From assembly GCA_003160115.1 (NCBI GenBank), contig PLQL01000013.1, forward strand, positions 1-35,547: a DNA stretch of 35,547 nucleotides, written 5' to 3'. The translations under genes and the position numbers were made by a program. Numbering within the stretch: the stretch's first letter is position 1; the number at the start of each line of letters is the position of its first letter. Shown piece after piece: positions 7,580 through 15,530 of the stretch. This stretch comes from Acidimicrobiaceae bacterium. Its GTDB lineage: Bacteria > Actinomycetota > Acidimicrobiia > Acidimicrobiales > RAAP-2. The notes below the pieces were generated by a model. It was not told the origin of the DNA. It searched no databases and saw nothing but the letters and a program-made list of their open reading frames with translations.

Positions 7580-8959
7580 ATGGAGTCTTCCTTCTCAACG
7601 ATCATCGAGCCTTTCCGAATCCATTCGGTCGAGCCGCTGCGCATGACGACGTCGGACGACCGGCGCCGCGCGATCGAGGACGCTGGTTTCAACCTCTTCA
7701 ATCTGCACGCGACCGATGTCCTAATTGACTTCCTGACTGACTCGGGAACTGGCGCGATGTCGCGCGATCAGTGGGCCGCGATACAGCAAGGTGACGAGAG
7801 TTACGCCGGATCGCCGTCCTGGTTTCGATTCGAGGCGGCGGTGAAGGATCTCTTTCCGTTCAAGCACGTCATACCAACCCACCAGGGCCGGGCCGCCGAG
7901 AAGATCCTGTTCTCGGTGTTGGGCGGCGACGGGCGAATCGTACCCAACAACACACACTTTGACACCACGCGAGCCAACGTCGAGGCTTCGGGCGCGCGAG
8001 CGGTCGACCTTTTGATCGCCGAGGGGCGCGAGGCCTCGACGGTTCACCCCTTCAAGGGCAACATGGACGTGGCCGAATTGGAGAAGCTTCTTGCTGCGCA
8101 GCGCGACGACGTGCCCGTCGTGTTCCTCACGATTACGAACAACTCCGGCGGAGGTCAACCCGTGTCACTGGCGAATATCCGCGCGGTGAGCGAGACGTGC
8201 CACCGCTACGGCGTGCCGTTGTTCCTCGACTCGTGCCGATTCGCGGAGAACGCATGGTTCATCCACGAGCGCGAGCCAGGTCAGGGCGATCGGGAGATCG
8301 CCGATATCGTGCGAGAGATCGCGTCGCTCGCCGATGGCATGACCATGAGCGCCAAGAAGGACCCGTTCGGGAACATCGGTGGGTGGCTCGCGCTCAACGA
8401 CGATGACCTGGCCGAGCGCTGTCGCACCGTCTTGATACTCACTGAGGGTTTCCCGACTTACGGCGGACTCGCCGGCCGCGACCTCGAAGCCATCGCGCAG
8501 GGCCTTAGAGAAGCGGTGCACCCCGACTATCTGCGCTATCGAATCAGGTCAACCGCGTACCTCGGCGACGCGCTCGACGCCGCGGGTGTGCCCGTTGTCA
8601 AGCCCATTGGCGGTCACGCCGTCTACATCGACGCGCGAGCGCTGCTGAGCCACATCCCCGCGTTGCAGTATCCCGGTCAGTCCCTCGCCGTCGCGCTCTA
8701 CATCACAGGAGGCATCCGCAGCTGCGAGATCGGCAGTGTAATGTTCGGGCGTCAACCCGACGGCACCGAGAAGCCGGCGGACATGGAACTGGTGCGCTTG
8801 GCGATTCCGCGTCGAACCTACACCCAGAGCCACATTGACTACGTCATCGAAGTGGTGAAAGCGGTCGCCCAGGACGCATCAAATCTGCGTGGGTATCGGA
8901 TGGTTCGCGAACCTCTGGCGCTGCGTCACTTCACCGCCGAGTTCGAGCCGCTCGACTAG
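7580..8959 (+). CDS. tnaA: Tryptophanase (L-tryptophan indole-lyase), beta-eliminating lyase family
   Basis: This 459-residue PLP enzyme is collinear with tryptophanase and tyrosine phenol-lyase from the N-terminal PFRIHSVEPL segment to the C-terminal LRHFTAEFE. The PLP lysine is the second Lys of SAKKDP (Lys260). The THQGR phosphate-binding loop (100-104), the NNSGGGQPVS segment and DSCRFAEN are all intact. At the substrate-selecting position the sequence is RSCEIGS (Ile384), as in tryptophanases, whereas tyrosine phenol-lyases have Arg there (MERG). It should therefore split tryptophan into indole, pyruvate and ammonia. No tnaB permease or tnaC leader is seen. The ATG keeps the family's N-terminal arm although its Shine-Dalgarno is weak. 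The stop lies inside a terminator hairpin. Confidence 0.9.
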   Translation: MESSFSTIIEPFRIHSVEPLRMTTSDDRRRAIEDAGFNLFNLHATDVLIDFLTDSGTGAMSRDQWAAIQQGDESYAGSPSWFRFEAAVKDLFPFKHVIPTHQGRAAEKILFSVLGGDGRIVPNNTHFDTTRANVEASGARAVDLLIAEGREASTVHPFKGNMDVAELEKLLAAQRDDVPVVFLTITNNSGGGQPVSLANIRAVSETCHRYGVPLFLDSCRFAENAWFIHEREPGQGDREIADIVREIASLADGMTMSAKKDPFGNIGGWLALNDDDLAERCRTVLILTEGFPTYGGLAGRDLEAIAQGLREAVHPDYLRYRIRSTAYLGDALDAAGVPVVKPIGGHAVYIDARALLSHIPALQYPGQSLAVALYITGGIRSCEIGSVMFGRQPDGTEKPADMELVRLAIPRRTYTQSHIDYVIEVVKAVAQDASNLRGYRMVREPLALRHFTAEFEPLD

Positions 8960-8971
8960 TTGAGCGGCTCG
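8944..8971. terminator. Strong hairpin terminator straddling the tnaA stop codon
   Basis: CGAGCCGCTC (8944-8953) and GAGCGGCTCG (8962-8971) form a perfect 10-bp stem with an 8-nt loop that contains the TAG stop of tnaA. The gene's last codons form the left arm. It lies between tnaA and the convergent MFS gene (ending 8997), so it may serve both. Confidence 0.7.
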
Positions 8972-8996
8972 TGGTCGTCCTTGATGGCCACCGACC

Positions 8997-10616
8997 TCAT
9001 GGGGAGTCTTCGGGGTACATCTGCGTGCCGTCCTTGGTGCCCGTCACGTAAGAAACGACCGCCGAGAGCAGCAAGAGCGCGAAGGAGATCGTGAGCGCAA
9101 GGTTGAGGCCATGGGTAAAGGCCGCGTAGGCCGCGCGCACGACCTTGTGAATGATGAGGGCTACCGCCTTGCTGCTTCTTCCGCTCAGGCCCTTCGCCTG
9201 GGCGCTGATCGAACCAGAGGAAACGTCGGTAATGATCTCAGTACGGAATTGGGCGGGTATGCCGATTGCGATCAATCGCGACGTCAAGTTGACGGTCAAC
9301 TGCCCGTTCACGATCGAACCCAGAATCGCCACGCCCGCGACGGCGCCAAGTTCACGGCTCGTGTTGGTCGTCGAGGCGGCCATGCCCGAATGGGCGGCGG
9401 GGATGCTCGCGAGCGCCGAGTACGTGACCGGCACGACGAGCGTGCCAAAGCCAATGCCCGCGATGCCCATAGTCCAACCCACGGTGCTGATATCGGCGCC
9501 GGGCCCAATGAAGATGTCCGTGAGTAGGACCCCCACGGCGGCGATGACACAACCCGTCATCATGGGAACCCTCGTACCCACGGCCCCGACCCAGCGGCCG
9601 GCGTAGAGCGACGCGATCACCATGCCCGCCAGTAGCGGGAGGAAATCCAGCGCGAGGTTGTACGCACTGACCGAAGCCACTATCTCGAGATAGAGCGCGA
9701 CGAAAAAGAATATGGAGAAGATCGAGAAGTAGCTCGCGAAGGCAATGAACGTCGAACCCGCGAATGGACGTCGTCGGAAATACGACAGATTGACCATGGG
9801 GTGGCTCACTCGGTGTTCGACGTAACCGAATACCAGCAGAGCCGCACCACTGATCACGTAGAGCGCGATGATCCAACTGGCGAAGTAGCCCGCGGTCTCG
9901 CCGGCGATGGTGGCGAAGGTCGCGGTGCCGAGCACGATGGCGGCGACGACGAATCCCGCGTAGTCGGGTCGCGTGCGCGTCGGGTCGGCACTCTCGGGAA
10001 GCATTATGCCCGCGAGGATCATCGCGATCAGACCGAAGAAGAGATTGGCCCAGAAGATGGCGCGCCACGAGTCGACGCCCACCAGCGAGGCGCCGATCAC
10101 CGGGCCCATGGCGAGGGCGAGCCCTGACACGGCGGCCCACGAACCCAGCGCACGGGCGCGTTGACGGTGTTCGGGGTAGATGTGTCGGATCATCGACAAC
10201 GTGCTTGGCTCCGATGCAGCGGCGCCGACGCCCATGATGACCCGGCCGATGATGAGCATGGTTGAGGAAGTTGCCAGGCCGCAGACGATCGAACCCGCAC
10301 AGAACACCCCGACGCCGATGAGCATGATGCGTTTACGGCCGTAATTGTCACCGAGTGAACCGCAGATGAGCATCAGACTCGCGAACGTGAGGGCGTAGGC
10401 CCCCACAATCCACTGCAGGTCCGCGATACCTGCGTGCAGGTCGGACTGCACGTTCGCCAGCACCGCGCTGATGATCGTGTTGTCTAAGAACGTGAGGAAA
10501 AGTATGGCGAGCAGGGCCAAGAAACCGAAGTGGGTCGAAAACCCCCGACGTTCTGAATACGCCTGCGCGTCGCTGTACATCTCGGGTATTCCCCGCCACC
10601 TACGAGGGTTCTCCAT
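8997..10616 (-). CDS. MFS drug/metabolite efflux transporter, DHA2 family (14 helices)
   Basis: This protein of about 539 residues has the DHA2 layout of 14 transmembrane segments. The family's first-helix motif is present as LDNTIISAVLANVQ. Motif A is GSLGDNYGRKR between helices 2 and 3, and motif C is GPVIGASLVGVDSWRAIFW in helix 5. Members export drugs, dyes, lipids or metabolites by proton antiport. I placed the start at the ATG at 10616, preceded by AAGGAG with a short 3-nt spacer; a TTG at 10628 would add four residues. A cytoplasmic stretch of roughly 25 residues precedes the first helix. It stands alone, convergent with tryptophanase. Whether it exports indole or an unrelated compound cannot be told. 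Confidence 0.88.
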   Translation of the reverse strand: MENPRRWRGIPEMYSDAQAYSERRGFSTHFGFLALLAILFLTFLDNTIISAVLANVQSDLHAGIADLQWIVGAYALTFASLMLICGSLGDNYGRKRIMLIGVGVFCAGSIVCGLATSSTMLIIGRVIMGVGAAASEPSTLSMIRHIYPEHRQRARALGSWAAVSGLALAMGPVIGASLVGVDSWRAIFWANLFFGLIAMILAGIMLPESADPTRTRPDYAGFVVAAIVLGTATFATIAGETAGYFASWIIALYVISGAALLVFGYVEHRVSHPMVNLSYFRRRPFAGSTFIAFASYFSIFSIFFFVALYLEIVASVSAYNLALDFLPLLAGMVIASLYAGRWVGAVGTRVPMMTGCVIAAVGVLLTDIFIGPGADISTVGWTMGIAGIGFGTLVVPVTYSALASIPAAHSGMAASTTNTSRELGAVAGVAILGSIVNGQLTVNLTSRLIAIGIPAQFRTEIITDVSSGSISAQAKGLSGRSSKAVALIIHKVVRAAYAAFTHGLNLALTISFALLLLSAVVSYVTGTKDGTQMYPEDSP

Positions 10617-10735
10617 ACGCTCCTTCAAACTTCGGTGGTCCTAGCTCCGACGACCCTTCAGCGCGCGACGTCTCTAATTCACTCGTCGGCTGGGGAGGAT
10701 TCGTAGTGCCCACGAAGATCCCCGGCCACGAACCC

Positions 10736-11161
10736 CTATTTAAAGACGACCGGGAAGACGGCTGAATCCTTGCCTTGCGCGTTACCGACGCTGACGTCGC
10801 ACTTCTTGAGATTTGAGGGCTTCGTGCCGCACGTGCCGCCTCCGATGCTGCCGGTACTCACCTTGAAGGAAGTGACCGGCAAGACACCCTTTGCGTTAAT
10901 CGTGGCCGGCGTCGCGCCGAGTTCGTTGCACTGGGCACCGCCCTTGGCGCCAACGAGGCATTGCACGACGTAGACGAAGTCACCCTTCTTAAAGCCAGTA
11001 CCGCTCACCTTCACGGTCTCGCCATTCCTCAAGTTCGTCGAGGGAGTTACCTTCAACTTGGGTCCCGGGGCGGCACCGGCGTTCAAGACACCGCTGCCCA
11101 CCAGTAAGGCGGCCGTCACGAACACTCCGAAGCCGACTCGCAAAGTTTGAATTTTCGTCAT
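10736..11161 (-). CDS. Secreted neocarzinostatin-fold protein
   Basis: The start is set at the ATG at 11161, where GGAGG lies 5 nt upstream and a good signal peptide follows (MTKIQTLRVGFGVF..., cleaved near AGAA, residues 28-31). The mature ~110 residues match the neocarzinostatin/macromomycin family: LKVTPSTNLRNGETVKVSGTGF opens the domain, with YVVQC, NAKGVLPV, and VSVGNAQG near the end. Four cysteines are present at 68, 78, 111 and 121. The first pair has the same ten-residue spacing as neocarzinostatin Cys37-Cys47. Classical members carry enediyne chromophores, but no enediyne genes lie nearby. A general extracellular small-molecule-binding role is therefore more cautious. Confidence 0.78.
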   Translation of the reverse strand: MTKIQTLRVGFGVFVTAALLVGSGVLNAGAAPGPKLKVTPSTNLRNGETVKVSGTGFKKGDFVYVVQCLVGAKGGAQCNELGATPATINAKGVLPVTSFKVSTGSIGGGTCGTKPSNLKKCDVSVGNAQGKDSAVFPVVFK

Positions 11162-11346
11162 TGTTCCTCCACTACTTAGAACTGGACACATGATCTTTCG
11201 CCGCCCGATCCGACCAAAGGCTAGGGCGCCAATCGTCATTGCGCCAAGCACACTACTTGCTCTCGGGGCACGAGCTGCCTAACGAGATGGAACACAGACC
11301 AATCAGCGACTGATCGATGAGACCAATTCCATCGTAATCTCTGCAG

Positions 11347-12009
11347 ATGGAAAAGAGCCCCACCACTAAGGAATCTCTCAGTAAGGCCTGGCTCGTTCTT
11401 GACGTTGACGGCGTTCTTCTTGATTCGGGTCGAGGAGGCCTCGGTTCTTGGATGGAAGTGTTCTCCGAACGTTTCAACGTCAACGCCGATGCACTGCGCG
11501 AAGAATTCTTCGTACCGTTTTGGGACGAAATCGTCGCCGGTATGCGTGACGTCGTCCCCTCGCTCGCTGAGGCCTTACGTCGTCTGCGCTGGGACATCGA
11601 CGTTGATGAGGCGTTGCACTGTTGGTTTGAGGCTGACTTCGTTCCCAACGGCGACGTCGTGAAGTGGGCGAGCGACTACGCGCGACGTGGAGTCTCGATA
11701 GCCATCGCCACCAATCAGGAACATCGGCGGGCCAAATTCCTCAAGGAGAGACTCGCCGCGCTTCTACCCCTGAACGGCTTCGTGTACTCGGCCCAAATTG
11801 GCCGCATCAAGAGTGACCCGTACTTCTTCATCGCAGCCGGCCAAGAGCTCGAACTGCCCTTAGACAAGCATCGGGTTGTCTTGGTCGACGATTCACCGGC
11901 CAACGTACGCAGCGCGCAGCGAGCGCAGTGGAACGCGGTTCACTTTGACCCGTCGCTCGACTGGCGAGCGCGCGTCGAGACTTTGCTGGTTGACCACTTC
12001 GAGAGTTGA
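11347..12009 (+). CDS. HAD-superfamily hydrolase
   Basis: This 220-residue protein has all four HAD motifs: DVDGVLLD (nucleophile Asp19 and general acid Asp21), ATNQ (Thr122), the Lys of RIKSD (Lys155), and VDDSPANV (Asp181 and Asp182). The helical insert between motifs I and II is a subfamily-I cap. Such enzymes dephosphorylate small phosphate esters such as phosphoglycolate, sugar phosphates or nucleotides. The substrate cannot be read from sequence. It stands alone on the plus strand, convergent with the YbjQ gene 26 bp downstream. The ATG lacks a strong Shine-Dalgarno. Confidence 0.85.
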   Translation: MEKSPTTKESLSKAWLVLDVDGVLLDSGRGGLGSWMEVFSERFNVNADALREEFFVPFWDEIVAGMRDVVPSLAEALRRLRWDIDVDEALHCWFEADFVPNGDVVKWASDYARRGVSIAIATNQEHRRAKFLKERLAALLPLNGFVYSAQIGRIKSDPYFFIAAGQELELPLDKHRVVLVDDSPANVRSAQRAQWNAVHFDPSLDWRARVETLLVDHFES

Positions 12010-12035
12010 GGAACACTCGTTGGCGCAGGGACGCT

Positions 12036-12359
12036 CTACGCCAGCGCTTCGGCCACCACCGCGGTGCCGTACGCGAGTATCTCCTGGAAGGTTCCCGCCA
12101 GTTCGTTCGAGTCATAACGCATGGCGAGCACGGCGTTGGCTCCCACGGCCTCGGCGGCATCTCGTAGTCGGTTCAATGCTTCTTCGCGCGACTCCTGGAG
12201 TTGCTTGGTGAGGCCACGCAACTCGCCACCACCCAAGGCCTTGAGCGACGCACCGATCTGCGCACCGACGTTGCGAGTTCGAACAGTAAGACCGTTTATC
12301 TCGCCGATCACTTTGGTGATCTTGTAGCCGGGTAAGTCATTGGTCGTCACGATCAACAT
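12036..12359 (-). CDS. YbjQ / UPF0145 family protein
   Basis: This 107-residue protein begins MLIVTTNDLPGYKI, the standard YbjQ opening. It continues with GEINGLTVRTRN, a central amphipathic helix (LQESREEALNRLRDAAEAVGANAV) and a closing strand AYGTAVVAEAL. GGAG lies 6-7 nt upstream of the ATG chosen at 12359; a longer frame to 12383 is less likely. YbjQ proteins form ring-like pentamers. They are labelled 'heavy-metal-binding' in databases, but their function is not settled. The gene is divergent from the exported protein at 12487. Confidence 0.88.
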   Translation of the reverse strand: MLIVTTNDLPGYKITKVIGEINGLTVRTRNVGAQIGASLKALGGGELRGLTKQLQESREEALNRLRDAAEAVGANAVLAMRYDSNELAGTFQEILAYGTAVVAEALA

Positions 12360-12486
12360 GATGTCTCCTTCGTTTGAAACCAACTCTACGTTGCTCGTTG
12401 CCTTCTTCTACTTTGAACGGGTTCCCGACCTTCTCGGATTTGGCCCCGTGGCCGACCGTTTAAGGTTGGATGACGGAAAGAGCACT

Positions 12487-13311
12487 ATGAAACCCCGAAC
12501 TTCGGCACACTATCTATTCAGAATCATCTTGACAGCGATACTGGGTGTTTGCGTTATCGCAGTACCAGTGGGCGAGGCTTCAGCAGCGGCATCGTCGAGT
12601 CCCTTGAAGGAGATCATCGCGAACGGTTTCGCGAGCGTCAATACAATCCGTGGGTACTTCTTTTGTAGCACTGCCGCGTGCAAGAAGGACAAGTCGGCAG
12701 AAGGCAAGAAAGCTACCTTGGCAATGAACTATCTCGAAGGTGAGGCGGTCGCGCTGCAGCCGTCCAAGGCTCCCAGCGCGCAGCGCCCGATCTTGAAGAA
12801 ATTCGTCGCCGACGTAAAATCACTCGCCAAGGTCTATGCCGTGTACTCGAGCCAGACGACGTCGAATGAAGTTACTCGCAACACGGGAATCTTGTACTAC
12901 GAGTCAGCCAATGTCGGTTCGGACATCTATCTCATGACCAGCGTCGTCGCGGGGAGCAAAGTCCTCTTCGCCGACTGGGGTGTCGGTGCGGTGGCGGTGC
13001 TCTACACGATGCAGATCGAAACCCAAGTGGTGAGTGCGAAGACCTCGGGCGCGGCGACCGACGTCGCGACCAATCTCGATCTCGAACAGGACGCCGCGGC
13101 CCTAATCAAGGACGCGAACGGCCCGAACCAGCAGTTCAACGACCTTCTCGTGACCTTCGCGAAAACGCAAACAACCGTGTGCAAGGCGGAGAATGACATC
13201 TTGGAAAAGAAGAAGTCGTCGCTCACGAGCGCCAAACTCAAGACTGACATCGCGTCGCTGTCTTCGCAGTTCACGAATATCGTGGATCTCGAGAAGTCGC
13301 TGGCAAAATAG
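12487..13311 (+). CDS. Exported protein of unknown function
   Basis: This 274-residue protein has a standard signal peptide: MKPRTSAHYLFR, then a hydrophobic core ILTAILGVCVIAVPV, with cleavage near EASAAAS (residues 30-36). The ATG at 12487 has GGAAAG about 7 nt upstream. A frame running back to 12340 would overlap the divergent YbjQ gene and bury the signal peptide. The mature part is mostly helical and polar, rich in Ala, Lys, Ser and Thr. It has a CSTAAC pair near residues 60-65 and another Cys near 241. The last third (about residues 215-274) looks amphipathic helical. It is close to the isochorismatase-family gene (25 bp) and may share its transcript. No family recognised. Confidence 0.75.
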   Translation: MKPRTSAHYLFRIILTAILGVCVIAVPVGEASAAASSSPLKEIIANGFASVNTIRGYFFCSTAACKKDKSAEGKKATLAMNYLEGEAVALQPSKAPSAQRPILKKFVADVKSLAKVYAVYSSQTTSNEVTRNTGILYYESANVGSDIYLMTSVVAGSKVLFADWGVGAVAVLYTMQIETQVVSAKTSGAATDVATNLDLEQDAAALIKDANGPNQQFNDLLVTFAKTQTTVCKAENDILEKKKSSLTSAKLKTDIASLSSQFTNIVDLEKSLAK

Positions 13312-13336
13312 ACGCGAACAGGAAATGGAGTCACCA

Positions 13337-13903
13337 GTGGGCAATCAAGCACTGCTCATCATGGACATGCAGAATGGCATCGTTGAGCGCTACGCCGGGA
13401 ACGTTGAGCCGCTGTTCGACACGCTGAGCGCAGCGCTTGGTGCGGCGAGGGCGAATGGCACGACTGTCGTGTTCGTGCGTGTCGCGTTTCGTGAAGGCGC
13501 CCCTGAAGTGAGTTCGAGGAACAAGTCATTCGCCGCACTCGCCGGGTCGCTCTCGATGGATGAGTCGACGCACGCAACACAGATTCACGAGCGCCTCGCT
13601 CCTCGGCCCGGCGAGTTGCTGGTCACCAAACGCCGGGTCAGTGCCTTCGCGGGCAGCGACCTTGACGTCGTACTGCGCGCCAACAATATTGATTCACTCG
13701 TCCTGAGCGGAATCGCCACGAGCGGCGTCGTCCTGTCGACGCTTCGCCAGGCGGCGGACCTCGACTTTGCCCTCACGGTATTGAGTGACGGCTGCGCTGA
13801 TCAAGACTCCGAGGTTCATCGGGTGCTCACCGAAAAGGTGTTCATCCGTCAGGCGAACGTGCTCACGACCCAAGAGTGGATCAGCACTTTGACGTCCGCC
13901 TAG
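13337..13903 (+). CDS. Isochorismatase-family (cysteine hydrolase fold) protein lacking the catalytic Cys
   Basis: I chose the GTG at 13337 because GGAG lies 6 nt upstream; the ATG at 13325 would add four residues and has no spaced Shine-Dalgarno. The 188-residue product has the Rossmann-like fold of isochorismatases and nicotinamidases: ALLIMDMQNG (Asp10), ELLVTKRRVSAF (Lys98), and LVLSGIATSGVVLST. In active members the last motif carries Cys, as in TN(V/I)CVEST; here that position is Val131. The protein may therefore lack hydrolase activity or belong to a Cys-less subfamily with another chemistry. Its stop codon interleaves with that of the convergent NCS1 permease in the sequence CTAG. Confidence 0.82.
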   Translation: MGNQALLIMDMQNGIVERYAGNVEPLFDTLSAALGAARANGTTVVFVRVAFREGAPEVSSRNKSFAALAGSLSMDESTHATQIHERLAPRPGELLVTKRRVSAFAGSDLDVVLRANNIDSLVLSGIATSGVVLSTLRQAADLDFALTVLSDGCADQDSEVHRVLTEKVFIRQANVLTTQEWISTLTSA

Positions 13904-15381
13904 ACAGCCAAGGATTCTTGATCGACGACGGTCTTGCGGTCGAACAACAGTGTCGCTATGAAACTGAGCACGAGGGTGGCGAGGACGCCCAAGTTCGCGT
14001 AGGCCCAGGCACCGGTCTTGCCACCAAGTCCTAGTGGCTTTAAGAGGTAGCCCTGCCAGGTCAGCCAGTTCGCGTAAGTGTTGGTGACCAGGCCCCAGCC
14101 AATGAAGCTCGTGACGACGATGGTGAAAATAGGGACGAGTCGTACGTCGCCGTAGCGACCCGAAGGGCTGTAGAGGTCGACGTCGGAGTAGTCCCTCCTT
14201 CGAAGCAGCAGGTCCGCGAGGAATACCCCGCACCACGCCGCGATGAGTACGCCCACCGTGATGAGGAAACCCTCGAACTGGTAGATGAAGTTCCCCGACA
14301 CGAAGACGATGTACACGGTGCCGATCATCATGATGACCCCGTCCACGCCGGCGGCGGCGTAGCGCGGGATCTTGAGCCCAGCGGAGAGCAGGGAGAGTCC
14401 CGACGAGTAAATGTCCAGCACCGCGCCGCCCACCAGTCCCAGGATGGCGACGATGGCGAAGGGCACCAGGAACCACGTGGGCAGGATGGTCGCGAGGGCA
14501 CCGACGGGTCCGTAGACGCTGCCGTTCACGTCGTTGGTAAACGTATGTGACGATCCGGCGAGCAGCAGGCCAAAGAGCAGCAGGATGAGTGGCGCAATGG
14601 ATGAGCCGAACGTCGTCCACCAGACGACACCTTTGGTCGAGGCGTTGCGGGGCAAATAACGCGAATAGTCCGCGGCGGCGTTCACCCAACCGAGTCCGAA
14701 ACCCGTCATCACAAAGACGAGCGCGCCAATGAGGTGTTGGGCTGAACCCGAGGGAATGTGCGAGACCACGTGCCATTTGATGTGGTTCAGGGTGAGGATG
14801 ATGAAAAAGACGGTGAGCACGCCGGTCACCACCGTGATAACCGCCTGCATGCGCATAATGAGGTCAAAACCCATGACGCCGCCACCCACGATCAGAGCAC
14901 CGATGACGACGAGCGCCACGACTTTTGTGCTCGTGCCCCCGCCCCAGCCCAGGCGGTTGAAGACCGTGGACGTGGCGAGTACGGCGATGACCATGAGGAA
15001 CGTCTCCCAGCCCACGCACAACAGCCAGGAGATGAACGAAGGAAGGCGGTTCCCTCGAATCCCGAAGGCGGCGCGGCTAAGAACCATGGTCGGGGCGGAA
15101 CCTCGTTTTCCCGCAATGGCGATGACGCCACAAAGCAAGAAACTCACGGTTATGCCGATCAGGCCCACCACGATCGCCTGCCAAAACGAGATGCCAAAGC
15201 TGAAGACGTAGGCGCCGTAGCCCAGTCCCAGCACCGAAACGTTGGCGCCGAACCAGGGCCAGAAGAGTTCGCGAGGGCTTCCCTTGCGCTCGCCCTCGCC
15301 GATGACGTTGATGCCGTTTCCCTCTACTCGAAGGGCGGCCCCGCCTCCCGTGCCAAGTATCTCGGCGAGTTCTTCGCTCAC
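13900..15381 (-). CDS. NCS1-family nucleobase/nucleoside permease
   Basis: This 493-residue protein has about 12 transmembrane helices and the hallmarks of purine-cytosine permease (NCS1) transporters. These are ELFWPWFGANVSVLGLGYG in the first helix, GKRGSAPTMVLSRAAFGIRGN after helix 2, GWVNAAADYSRYLPRN in the middle, and GGAVLDIYSSGLSLLSAGL. Family substrates include cytosine, purines, hydantoins, allantoin, thiamine and nucleosides, taken up with H+ or Na+. The GTG start has a strong upstream AGGAGG. It is divergent from the DraG/PfkB pair across about 150 bp, which suggests joint use of one substrate. Which base or nucleoside is carried cannot be read. Confidence 0.88.
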   Translation of the reverse strand: MSEELAEILGTGGGAALRVEGNGINVIGEGERKGSPRELFWPWFGANVSVLGLGYGAYVFSFGISFWQAIVVGLIGITVSFLLCGVIAIAGKRGSAPTMVLSRAAFGIRGNRLPSFISWLLCVGWETFLMVIAVLATSTVFNRLGWGGGTSTKVVALVVIGALIVGGGVMGFDLIMRMQAVITVVTGVLTVFFIILTLNHIKWHVVSHIPSGSAQHLIGALVFVMTGFGLGWVNAAADYSRYLPRNASTKGVVWWTTFGSSIAPLILLLFGLLLAGSSHTFTNDVNGSVYGPVGALATILPTWFLVPFAIVAILGLVGGAVLDIYSSGLSLLSAGLKIPRYAAAGVDGVIMMIGTVYIVFVSGNFIYQFEGFLITVGVLIAAWCGVFLADLLLRRRDYSDVDLYSPSGRYGDVRLVPIFTIVVTSFIGWGLVTNTYANWLTWQGYLLKPLGLGGKTGAWAYANLGVLATLVLSFIATLLFDRKTVVDQESLAV

Positions 15382-15530
15382 TAGTCCTCCTCGGGACGCT
15401 GGAAAATCGTTGGACCGATTTTAGGCAGATGTTTCATCGGGTCCACCGCTTTCGCGACGTATTCATTGGCTTGTTCATTGGCTCGAGACGCCGTCGGGTG
15501 AAGAAGAATATTGAGAGTACCTTGAGGACA

